NCBI GenBank assembly: GCA_020747015.1
Contig: JAGTJM010000060.1
Coordinates: 1 to 64,000, forward strand
Length of the DNA stretch: 64,000 bases
Direction of reading: 5' to 3'
Origin: Pyrenochaeta sp. MPI-SDFR-AT-0127
Taxonomy: Eukaryota > Ascomycota > Dothideomycetes > Pleosporales > Cucurbitariaceae
Shown: positions 36,085 to 47,332 of the stretch, piece by piece
How the letters are laid out: the number at the start of each line of letters is the position of its first letter
Position numbering within the stretch: the first letter of the stretch is position 1
Position numbers and translations under genes: made by a program
The notes under the pieces: generated by a model
Database searches by the model: none
What the model saw: only the letters and a program-made list of their open reading frames with translations
What the model was told of the DNA's origin: nothing

Positions 36085-36579
36085 TTCGGATAGCGCAAGA
36101 GCGCGACGACACAGCAACGGAAAGGAGCGAAGAAGAACTGCAGTGGTGCTGCGAGCCCGGTCGGTGTCGCTGCAGTGCAGCCGTAGGATGGTCTGCTGTT
36201 CCTTGTGCGATAGCTGAGAGAGGTGGTTGTCTTGCGATGCTGACGTCCGGGGTGGATGGGCTTAGACCTATTCTTGAGCGCGAGCTCACGGCGCAAAGGC
36301 GACCAGGATTATACGACGACAGGGCCCAGCCAGCCGGGTAAGTGGTCAACCAAGAGGCGCCGGGTTAGCGACGAAATATGGACTAGTGGGGCAGCGTCTT
36401 TGTCGCGGCGCCGCGCGGGTGCTTATTGGATTCAATGCGGTTTGCAACTAGGTCGCCCGCGGATACATGGCAATGCATTAGGCGGCGAGGTGGGTGGTGC
36501 GGGAGTGTGACTTCCTGGTGACATGCAGTGTGCGTGGGAGGGCACCAACGGCGCAGTCAGTAGCGTCCAAGGGCGTCTT

Positions 36580-36614
36580 TCACGGCTCACGGCTCACGGC
36601 TCACGGTTCACGGG
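36580..36614. repeat. Tandem 7-bp repeat, five copies
   Basis: Five head-to-tail units of TCACGGC (the last two ending T and G) lie about 500 bp upstream of the permease ATG. This is a microsatellite-like or multi-site regulatory array. Confidence 0.85.
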
Positions 36615-39600
36615 GGAGCGCAAGGTATGGCTGCCACTGCGTGAGGGGGTGGGATGCCGCCGTTGACATGGCGTTGCTCTGGGCTCCACTGTGACTTGCG
36701 GCACACACCGACGCGACAATGCAAATGGAGGACCGTCAACCTGTCACTCCCTGGGGGAGCCAAACTCCATTCACCTCCATCTCCACGATTCACGTTTCGC
36801 GAGCGCGGGCACGCAACGACATGTGATGTGTCGGCCGGCGCCATGGCGGTGCCTCGGTGTCGGGGTGTGGTGGGAGGAGGGTGGCGCCTGCCTTCTGGAA
36901 GACTGTGGGAGCACGGGCGGCTTCCTTATCGGGGCTGGCGATACGGAGAGGGCCAGCTCTTGCGGCATGTGCGCGCACGACCCCTGGCCTTGACCCTCCA
37001 ACGCCCCTTCACTGTCGCTTCGAGTTCCTCTTGCGACTTCCTTACTGCTCATCCTGTTCACATACCAGGAAGGACCCCTCCCTCTCATCAGACGCTTCAC
37101 TGGTTCTTGGGTCTGCTCTTCACGCACACACGCCTCGTAGTCTGTCACCCCGTGAATCCCTCTTCCCTCCCCCTAGTCGCGCCAGGTGCTGGGCAGCCGC
37201 TACGCCTTGCCCCTCCAACTCCAATACGGGCTCGTATTTTTTCTTCGAGCAGAGACATGGCTCAAAGGGGTTCACCCCAGAAACTCATGGCAACTCGTAC
37301 CGTCTGGCAGCGATGCAATTGTTTGTTTAGCAGCCGTCTGGCACCAATCACTGCAGTCAGCTCACGCCGCAATATGGATGGGCCCAACAGTCCATCAACA
37401 ACAAGCCGCCGCGTCGTCTCAAAGCAGCTTTCAATGAACTGGACGCGTCGGTAAGACGGGTAAGTCTTATTGCAGCTTACCGAACCATTTCGCTTGACTG
37501 CCCTTTCCCCATTGTAATTACTGTTAGACGCAGGGGAAATCTGGCAATCTCAATTTAGCCTTCGTCTTCTCGAGCCATGACATGCAGGTACAGACGACGA
37601 TTCATCCATCCTTTGTTTCCACGCTGTTTAGATTGCATGGAACTTCTCAAGCGCGTTTAGACGAACGATCGAGGCACGGTGTACCGTGCCGCAGTTCAAG
37701 TCCCTTTGCCGTGCCATTATGCAACTCCATCTACCATTCTCCAGTCGACCGGGCCGACTGATGGTCCTGCGTATGAGCAACAGCCTACCTTGCCACCTAC
37801 ACTCGCTGCATAAACCCAGATTCACCATTTACTGAACTGATCATGTCTGTACCACTGTTGCGATTGCCCATTTCAGTCACACACATTCATCTCGTCACAC
37901 GAGGACTTATCTCGCCCTACCCACAGCAAGTCCACATACCGCTATCTCCATCACTGTCTCACAAACCGAGAGTCTCCCTATCATAGGCCAAAAGTCACAT
38001 GTCTTATCACTGCATCGAAAGCGCGGCATGAAGGCACGGACACTGTTGTCACTGCCTGCCTTTACTGCGTTAGCTAAAAACGCCCGACGCACCTTGGTAA
38101 GCCACCACCGCAGGCTCTCCACTCGTTCACAATGTCCCGCTCGAATCCTCCAAACGCCCTCTTTGGCTGGCAGCTGTGCGGTATTTTTTGCTATTGGCGA
38201 GGCGAACGCCTGCAGCAGAGGTAATGTCGCCATCATGTTTACAGAAAGGTTGGCAATGAAGGCCTTCTGCTATTTGTTTCTAGCGGACTTCTACGGTGAA
38301 GCACACTTGTGCATACGCATTTATGCATGGATTGATCTTCCCGTCTCACCTTGCATCGTCGAAGAAGCAACAGATCGAAAGCGGCGCGCTGGCATTCAGA
38401 TCTTTGCAATGACATGGCCATCGACTTCCAATCATCCAAAACATCTCACTCTTCTGTTCAGCATTCAGTGTGGGTCTAATACCGCCTCGCGCCCGATCTC
38501 ACTACCCCGCCACTTGGAATGGGAAAGTAGCACATATGCACCCTTTGTGCCTACGAAAACGGCAGCATGTCACCAAGCCTCGCCCTTGCTGCCTCCCTCC
38601 TAAAACTGCCTCACCAAAATGAAACGCCACATCCCGCGCTTTGGTCCTGGGTCCTCTTATCGCGTGAGTGTCGCATGGCAGTCCTGCTGCTCAAGGCTCA
38701 GTGCGAGAACAATGCGCAAAGCATAGACACACACCTCCAAGTCGGCGTTCATCGCTTGTTTAGGAAGCGACACGCGACAGCATGTCACCGCAGCCTGACC
38801 ACATTCACTGCCACTCAGTATGCTTCATGCCGGCAGTCATCTTTGGCGATCTTGGAAGCCGCAGCACAGGATCTCCTGCGCCGAAGATCAACGTCGGAGA
38901 GATTCCTGGGAGAATGCTGTGTAGTGTGACACAACCGCAGTCTAGCTTGACTTCACCTCCAGCCGTTCGCCAGAGTCACGACTTACTGCACTTCGGACTC
39001 TTGCACCGTTTTGCTCAGGGGCAAGAACATTCCTTCTGACTTAGCTGGTTCACTGCATGAGTACAAACATACGTATCATCCTGTTCCGTCACTTCGCGTC
39101 ATACATTATATCCGCTAGGTACGGCAGACATGCCGTGAGACCACTTGCTCAACATGAATTCCAAGATAGCATCCCCTTTTGCTGATCACCCAGTCCTCTT
39201 ATAATCCTTGTGGTAGCATTAACGTTCAGCCTAGTTAGTGAGATTGAGAGACCGTAGAAATCATTGATACTTTTCTCAACAAGGGTAGAAATAACACAGC
39301 CAGGCTAGGCTTCCTGGCCAGAGACAGGACAGGTGCAATAGAGAGCATAACTAAGCACTATACAGAAGAAAAAAAGCTGTCATTTCTCTTACTACATAAC
39401 CTCTATCTAATTTTTATTTCATTAATGTTTTACAGGTACTTGAAACAGATCATGAAGAACAGAGACGCCCGCCTCTTAGTTTACATCGTTTTTTTTAAAG
39501 CCCCCAGCACAGATTGTGACAAAACTCCTCTCTACCAGCTCAGTGATATGCTAATGGGTATCTTGGGTATCCATGCAAGCCATAATTCGTAAGGCATGAG

Positions 39601-39645
39601 TCGTAGCAATCATTTCTCATCGTCAGACATAATATAGATAAAACT

Positions 39646-39796
39646 GAGCTCAAATGAAAATAATCCAGAAAAAACTTGAAATGGAAAGAAAGCGAATAGG
39701 AAGCTCAGATCAAAACAAAACAGAAAATGAGTTCAAATGAAAACGAAGTGGACGAAATACTCAAAGGAAGAAAAGGATAGAGAGCTCAAATGAAGG
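39646..39796. repeat. Degenerate GAGCTCAAATGAA repeats
   Basis: Related copies start at 39646, about 39701, 39729 and 39782 in an A-rich context, roughly 28-55 bp apart. The repeats are imperfect and lie just downstream of the second CorA-like gene. Confidence 0.55.
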
Positions 39797-39938
39797 ACCG
39801 TTTAGAGAGAAAGAAAAGATACTAATGAAGGATCTTGGAGTACCGAAGTATGGAGACCAAGCTCGGATGTATCTACCAGCGTTAGCATAGACTCATTGAA
39901 ACGCAGCTATTGTACGCAAAATCCCTACCCGCATTGGC

Positions 39939-42240
39939 TCATGTGCAGTCCTTTCGTCCCTTCTTTGATGCACATCTTGACCAGAGAGTCTTCAGGAGAG
40001 CTTCCAAATAGCTAAGTATGAGGATCAAAACGGAGAGTGCAACAGACGATACAAGGAGCGAGATGAAGAAGGCTGTGGAGGTCCGGCGGAATGCGAAGAT
40101 GTCACGATCAGCGCCAAAGTACTGCAAGACAAGAAGGAGAGGCGTTGTAATGCAAAGGACCTTGATGAGTTAGTATGAATCTTGAAGCGGGCATGCGAGA
40201 CCAAATAAAAGTCGTTTCGTACGAGAACATTGATCCGAGTACTGCGACTGGTATCGTCTGCAGCCTTTTGAGATGCGATTGTGGCTTTGGTGCTCTTTCG
40301 ACTCAGTACCTGTATGTCGTAGCTGATAAGGTTACTCTTCTCCGTCAATTCGTGGATATGACGCGTCAACTCCTGGTTCTTGGCGGTCATGCGATTATTC
40401 TCTCGCTCTAGAAACATAGACAGCTTCATCTTTGGTTAGAGCTTCATACCATCATCTTGTGTCGGGACTTACCATGTCTTTCGACTCCTTACATGACTCG
40501 TCTAACCGCAGCAATGTCTGTCGCAGATCGCTGAGCTGTTGGAAGGAGCCTTTTAGGCTGGTGAGAGCACGCTTAGACTGAGGATCCTGCAAGTCTAAGA
40601 AGAAACGTGAGTCGCCATTTGGGGCGGCGAATCTGGCCCATGTTTGGTGTGTTGTCTTTGCATGTGCGCGGAGCTTCCGCAGGATCTGCATCGTCTTAAT
40701 GGTCCAGTCGAACAGCTCCTCTGTATTATATTGATCCCTGTCGTCGGGAGCTTTCGCAAGCTCTAGGCTGTGAACTTCTTTCTGACAAGAGTAAGCGAAC
40801 ATTCAGAGGGCTGGAGAACACAAGCACTCACCCATGCATTCACTCCGTTTTCAACATTCTTGACAAGCCATTCCCATTCTTTTAGGGCCAGTTTCACTCT
40901 GCTATCGATAATCTGCAGCCAGTATCGTCGCGGGTCCCAGGTCGTTTCGTTTGCATCAACCACCAGCTCACCCTCTCCATCGGTGGCGAAATAATCCTCG
41001 TTTGGTCCTTCATCGTCGTCTTCTCCTTCTTCATACTTTTCGTCTCCCTCTGCCTCGTCCTCTCCCTCTTCCTTATCACCCTCACTCGTAGGGTCGGACG
41101 GTGTATTGACAAATGCCCAGCCGACCCACTTGAACTCATCTTTACCACAGATGACGATGGAAACGTGAGCTTCTCGAATGAGATGCTCACATGAACCCTT
41201 GTGCTCTTCACATTGAGTGCATTCAAGCTGCAGGTAGGATACGTCCGCCCATACTTTCGCAAGTTGATCAATATTCATATTTGGGTTCCCACCTGATAGG
41301 ACGGTCTCACGTAGAGTCAGATATGGTAAGTGGAATTCCAGGACAAACATTTGAAGTTTCTTCAGTCACCACGAGTCAGCAATCGGTCTCAAGCCCAACA
41401 AGTTAGAACTACCCACCGGCATATAAACTCGTAACGACGTTGCCAAATCAACATGCTTTGCGATTGTGTCTCTCAGAGCATCGCGCTGATGACAATACAC
41501 CGTTTTTGCCAGTACCAAGGCAAAATCTGGAGTTAAGCCATAGATGTATCTGTCTCTGTGTTAATACTAAAGCGCAGAAGATGCGAAGTTCGAGCTGGGT
41601 TAGCAAAGACACAAGTACAGGAATCCGAGATTGAGGTCAATTGCCAGCACATCACTCAGAGGTTGGGCGACTTTCTAGGTTTATATCTTCTACCATGATG
41701 CAAAATCAATATGTACCTGCTTCACGAGCACTGCAAAGAGCCTTTGTAGACAGTTTCACAGCTGTGTTAAAGAAATAATGAAGGAAAAGGTGGCTCACAT
41801 CAGTCGACGATCTGCGTCAGGGCGACCGAAATCGAAACGCTGTATTCTCATTAGCTTGAATAAAAGTGAACGGAATTTCTACTTACCGGCAAGCTTAAGG
41901 CAGCTTGTAATAGTTCCGGTGTAAGCCACTCGGGATACTCGGGATATGCTCGACGGGTTTTCGATTTGTATTCGCGATCATCCAGTCTGGCCCGAGCCAA
42001 ATTTCGGCCAGGCATGGCATTCCACTTCCGGAAGAATTTCCTGAGGACTGCACATTGCCACGACGGAATGGAGCTTTCAGTATCCTGAACAAAGGTATCC
42101 TCGAATTTTCGCTCTAAACCTGTAATATTTCCCCGTGCCTGAGAGAATGGGATATCCTCTAAAGGCCGATGCGTCGCGAAGATGGTACTCCAATGTGTAA
42201 CCTGACGCCCCCTGAGAACGCTCCTGGCCGGCTTTTTCAT
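39939..42240 (-). CDS. CorA-like membrane protein, fungal family (copy 2)
   Basis: Nine exons (42240-41887, 41839-41799, 41741-41717, 41674-41613, 41549-41417, 41359-40832, 40781-40473, 40429-40223, 40160-39939) join in frame to 626 residues. The short exon RFDFGRPDADRRLM matches copy 1 at 24845-27019. Next come YGLTPDFALVLAKTVYCHQ and FVLEFHLPYLTLR, a very acidic stretch (residues ~280-320, many Glu/Asp), WDPRRYWLQIIDSRV and helical coiled-coil regions. Two C-terminal hydrophobic segments (VLCITTPLLLVLQYFGAD and FFISLLVSSVALSVLILILSY) resemble the CorA membrane hairpin but lack GMN. Three of the nine exons are 25-62 nt long; each was placed by phase and splice signals, so internal boundaries are less certain than the overall call. 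The start at 42240 keeps the frame; further upstream exons are possible. Confidence 0.78.
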
Positions 42241-45200
42241 TTGACTGAACCAGGAAGGGAATAGGAAGGACCAGGCAAGCTGTAGGTCGGTAGAACAGAA
42301 AAGTGCAATCCGGTTTCCCAAAAGATTGAACCTTCTTCCTCTTGCTGGCGGCCGTTCATGCTCATCAAGACCGTCGCATGTGTTGGTTTACTCCGCCCAA
42401 AGGTCACGATACCCCAGAAATATTTCTATGTTGGAGGCCAAGAATGGAATCGCTACTGAAATAAAATGACAAGCACCATATCATAGATACAAGGGAAGCG
42501 GGAAAAGGTTGGCTGTCAGGTCAATGATGGAAGTGCGTCTACTAAAGGGACTCTCAAGGCGACCTTTGAGGCAGGGCCAAAGCCACTGGATGCTGTTCTA
42601 GGCCAGATGACTCCGTCTACGAGCTTGCAATCCTTGACAGGCTGAAAACTGCTATTGCACGTCGACACGTTTCATACACCCAGTTGGTATGCACAAGGTC
42701 ACGACCACATCTGAAGGCGTCATGCCGGGCAATTTCGACAGCGGGCTATGCTGAAGGCTTCCACTCGGACAGAAGGATTAAAATTGACAGCAATTGACTA
42801 AGAGATATCTGTCAGTGCGTATTCGACCATTCATTTAGTTGTTTGTCAAGTGACAGACTCACGAAAAATGTTACGATATCTGAAGTGAGGTGGTTGTGAT
42901 AAGGCAACTGTCAGCCTTTTTTGGGCATTGGGCTGCCGTGCGTCAACCCGCATGAAGGACGTCTGCCAACGCACTTGTAGCGCCACACACATATGCCACT
43001 CGCAAATAGCCCGAAGATATGCGCACATTCGGTATATGAGATTCCTCAGGGAGATTTGCAGAGCCTGGGTGAGTTGGAAAACGGCCAAGCTAGCCACTGT
43101 CGCACACTCTGGCTCGACGCGCTTTCAATTGAAATGGAAAGAGGTATGATACGAATGTGCCTCAAAAATCTTTTGCAGACACCTATCCGTCCCTTTACGT
43201 TTCGGCAGGAAATGAAGGACGCCATCCAAGAGAGAGTATAGAGCCATGGTCGGGCAGCTGAGCCTCCATGCCCATCTGTAGCTTTAAAGCCAACGCTTAA
43301 ATGCCACGTTGAGCAATCTACTGCGTGGCCTAGCGGTCTTGCATAAGAGCCTCGTTTTGTTCACCGGAAATAGGCTGTACTTGAGACTCATAGTGCGATG
43401 ATGCATCGGAGGTTACATTGTTCAAATGTGACCGAGGTGCAGCCAACAGTACCCCGGACGCTTTGATCTGGGCGGTGCTGTGATTATCAAAATTGCAACA
43501 GAAAATGATGCCAACTATCCCATAACAATACACGAACATGACCAGTTTTTTTTTTTAAAAAAAAAACTGGGTGTGAAAAAGGAACAGCGAGGTGAAAGGT
43601 CAACAGGACTGTAAGAATACCATTCGAACCTACACGTTGTTAACTGATCTCCGCACAGATACGACATATCTCATGGGACTGCCTCCAACACACCAGCTTC
43701 AATCATTCTAGTTACTTCGATCAGCCCGCACAACGACAGCTATTTGGGCGGAGCATCTCACTCCATCGTTGATTGGAGGAAGTCAAAGGCCCGAGAGGTA
43801 GAGTATAGCAACTTGCGTCCGTTGCGCCACGCGTCTGTATCTCCCTGTACTCAGATGCACTCTTCTCAGCTACCATAGCTAGCCCCCAAATTGTCGGTTC
43901 AAACGGTGTGCTCGAAGCCCAAGGTTGCCGAAGCTTGTCTGATGCAACCTGCAGTCTACTTCAACTGGACTTTGGAGGTAACGCAATTGCCGCACCTGCC
44001 GTAGCCGCAGGATGGACAAGCAGTGGCCTTATACGGTATGGAGGGATATGCGCAATAACAACACTGCCACACATATGTGTGGCGTTTCTTGGCCTAGAAT
44101 ATGTAAGAGGGTGTCTTTCCAAATTCGCTCACATATTGCTGTTTGAAGGCTTACAAAGGTCTGGAAAGGTACGTCTAGACACTGTCTCGGTGGTGAAAGC
44201 CCTGACGGAGGTAATAATACAGTTTCGACTGATATTCCTTGATAATCGCTCGTCGCGAGGTCATCCGTTGTTTGGTATGTGTGCCCCGAGCTCGCATCAT
44301 GCCCGCATTCAGCGATTTCGGTCACAGGCAATATCCAACATGGGCTGCCGGTGCTTGTTGGCCTCCAGTGCCATGAAGAGTATGGCACATTGTCCGAGCT
44401 GCAATTGGCCATAAATAATGGACGCCCGTAGCAGTCTTGAATCAGTCGCGTTTATACGAGAGGCTATAGGTTGTGGGTCGAAGAACTCGTTCATGGGCAC
44501 GAAAGGACGCGCGTTGAGACAGGTGCGTCTGGGAAAGGGGTCGCTTGAGGGTCCTCTATCGACAGGTAAGCCATTGAACCTGCCAGATCATCCCACTCCT
44601 TGCGTGATCCTGCGCTTACCCGCGGAGGGAGGGAGTCAACAATGAATTGGAGCGAGGCTTGGCCATCCAACAGCAAAGCTTCCTCAACAACAGATGTTGA
44701 ATCAAGAGGAAGAACAAAATCTCGAGCCATTGGGCCTGTGGTAACGTTGTTGGGTGTGAGGCGGGCGCTGCAAGAGACTGAAGTTAACAGGACAGGAATC
44801 TCTTACCAAAAATCTTGGCAACCTGCCGAACCGCGTTCAGAACCGTGTTTCCGCACTAATTGGACTGTAGGCTGTCGATACAAGACCCAGCTCTTACAAT
44901 GTTTGTCGTAGACGCCAGAATTGCTTTTTCTGAATTTTGGACCTCTGTGTGGGCATGTTTCTTTCCGGGATTAAATACCCTCGAAATGCCGTACCGAGCC
45001 TCAATGCAAGCCTTGCGTGAACGGCCGCCTTGGTGTTCGAATCGTAACAATCAAACGATGGTGCGCTGGCCTGCCCACGTGGAGGGTACGCTACGAATAC
45101 ATCAAATCTTGATATCCAAGCGAAAGCCACCGAGTGGTCGATACTTCACCGCATAATAGGCTCTCCCTCATCGACACTGAACTTCGTTGAGCACAGCTCC

Positions 45201-47332
45201 TTCCTCTCTGGTAATGGCGAACAGAGAGGGCTCAATGCATTTACGGATTAGAGCATCACAGCGAACCAGCAAGTGCCTCAATTAGCGAAGTACAAGCCTG
45301 AAAATGGTCATCGAGGTAAAGGACGCCCACGCCCTGTCGGTTGGAGAGGATCTATTTTGCGAGGCTTTCACCGCCTCACTCGTTGTTCCTGGAAAATAAT
45401 CAACGGAGAAATCGCCTCAGGCATCCAGTGGTGCCACAGCATCAAACGCAGCAAGGCATACGGTGTGTAACGAGTCAGGACATTCAGCCAGTAACCGGCC
45501 TTGCCGATTCCCCTCAGATGCGTTCGAACATGCCACAGAGCACCCAGCTGATTGGCATGAACACTGCTAATTGGGCCAAAGGGTTTCGGCACCATGGAAG
45601 CTAGAAAGATAGACCTCTGATTGGTGTGCGTTGTAAACGTAACTAAGTAATGATTTGTGCAATGTGGAGGAACTACCTTTATACGGCTTGAACGTGAATC
45701 AAGCATCCATACAAAAGTCTAATTTATGCATGGAAATATTGAACCCAGAGTATCGAGCGGCGTTATGCAGGCCTCTCACGAAGCATCCCACTTGACAGGG
45801 GTGGCTCACAAGTAACACCAGAAGAAGAATGAAAGAAGAATCGACCTTACCCCAAAGAACTATCGGGCCAAGCCAAATCTAACGACCAAGTGACATGTTT
45901 CCATCCTGATATTCTCGAGTACGTAGCTCGTGAACACAAAGTACTACTGGTGCGGTCGAAGAGGCTATCAATTGTTGCTTTAAGTCACACTTTCTGGCCG
46001 ACGTATAAAAAGGTCGCATCTCGGGATGTAATTCCTCAATTAGGACTGATGTCAATACCTAGATTATTTTTCTGCATAGTCAGCGCTACTTTGGACTCTC
46101 TGAATACTGCAGAGTGCGATTGGTTTGAGGATAAGCGAACAACAGATTAAAAAACCTGTTGGAGAAATAATGCATGTGGCAGTGATTCTACATGATAGGA
46201 ATTTTCTCAGGGCTCATGAGAGCTTATAACTTTCTGTGTGACTTGAAGAGATGGAGGTCTTGCAGGCAAGTAGGAAATGGTAGTCACTATTTGGTCGTAC
46301 AAAGCTGTTAGGGGTGAAGCAGGTAATGTTCCATCTCAATACATTCAATGAACATAAATAGTCATGCCGACCTTCTCTAGATGAATCAAGGCATCCACAA
46401 ACACCCTGAACTTTCACCTATCAAGAATAGCCACCCCAGACTACACGAGTAGGATAGGTCTTCAAACTGGCACCTATTCCCATGCTAGCAACCTGATGTA
46501 TACACACCACGCAGATTATCCAAAGACGTCGAAGACAAGGTTATGGAGAATACAACTAGCGTCGTCTTGTGTAACATGCCTAACCAGAAGCTCGTAGTTT
46601 CTACCCAGCTAATCTAACACACTATAACAAACCAATCAAGATGCCAACCACAATGAAGCAGCACTATCATCCTTGTTACAGCCGTGTATTGCAACCGTGT
46701 ATTGCAAAAACAATAGCTACTATGTACGATGTAGTAGGGTGCATGAGGTAACATATCACATACCGAACAACAAAAACAATCCGGATGCACGACAACATTG
46801 CACCACATTAGTATCAATGAAAATATTGAATGTGCAATGTGGCCCACAGTGTTACTGTTACAGAGAAAGCGTATTAGTGTTCTGATATGCGTTTCCGATT
46901 CTCTTGAAGTTATGCACAGGACAGAAAAGAGAACGTGAACAGGAGTAGCCAGAAACGTAATAATATGTTGCACAAAATAAGACAAACTTATCGAAGTAGA
47001 AGAGTAATTTGAAGCGACAAAGAAAATAACACAAAAACATATTGGTATCCGAAAGAAAAGCGCTTCAAGCCACCACTAGGTTCCCTTCAAAAGGCGTCGT
47101 CTATGCGAAGAAGAAGAAGAAACCATACAAACGCTCGACATGCAAGAAAATATCTGAAGAGGCCGCTATACAAGACCATAAGAAAAACGGTGCGCGAAAT
47201 GCCGTACAACCACATCATACAAATACCATCCGAATATCCAGTATACACACACTTCCCGTGACATCAGTCCCGACATACACACGCACACATCAAAACATGT
47301 TTTACCGACTGTCCTCCTCTTGTTCACTCTCG
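42241..47332. other. Long gene-poor stretch
   Basis: 5.1 kb without a confident gene. Around 43.9-45.1 kb several medium open frames overlap on both strands in ordinary-GC sequence and may be a decayed or unrecognised gene, but none joins into a model with family motifs. 45.2-47.3 kb is AT-richer and should include the long 3' UTR of the kinase gene. A T/A palindrome lies at 43542-43570. Confidence 0.4.
43542..43570. repeat. T/A-run palindrome
   Basis: CCAG, eleven T, ten A, then CTGG form a 29-nt near-perfect inverted repeat. It can cruciform or act as a bidirectional transcription stop. Confidence 0.8.

Larger units (their letters stand above)
36085..39938. other. Long gene-poor stretch upstream of the permease
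   Basis: 3.9 kb with no supported gene. The part at 36.1-38.9 kb is GC- and pyrimidine-rich, open in several frames on both strands but without recognisable protein motifs, as expected for a long promoter/leader. The part at 39.0-39.9 kb turns AT-rich with degenerate repeats. A 7-bp tandem repeat sits at 36580-36614. Confidence 0.45.

Noticed and set aside
36654..37454. 266-codon open frame
   Set aside because: Composition is GC-rich with no recognisable motif, and several other frames are open over the same DNA, as expected of a GC-rich leader or promoter.
38028..38603. 191-codon open frame
   Set aside because: No homology-like features or splice continuation, and amino-acid composition is erratic. 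Taken as chance.
43322..43350. Box A-like TGGCCTAGCGGT as in tRNA-Leu/Ser
   Set aside because: No matching box B, acceptor stem or anticodon arm follows.
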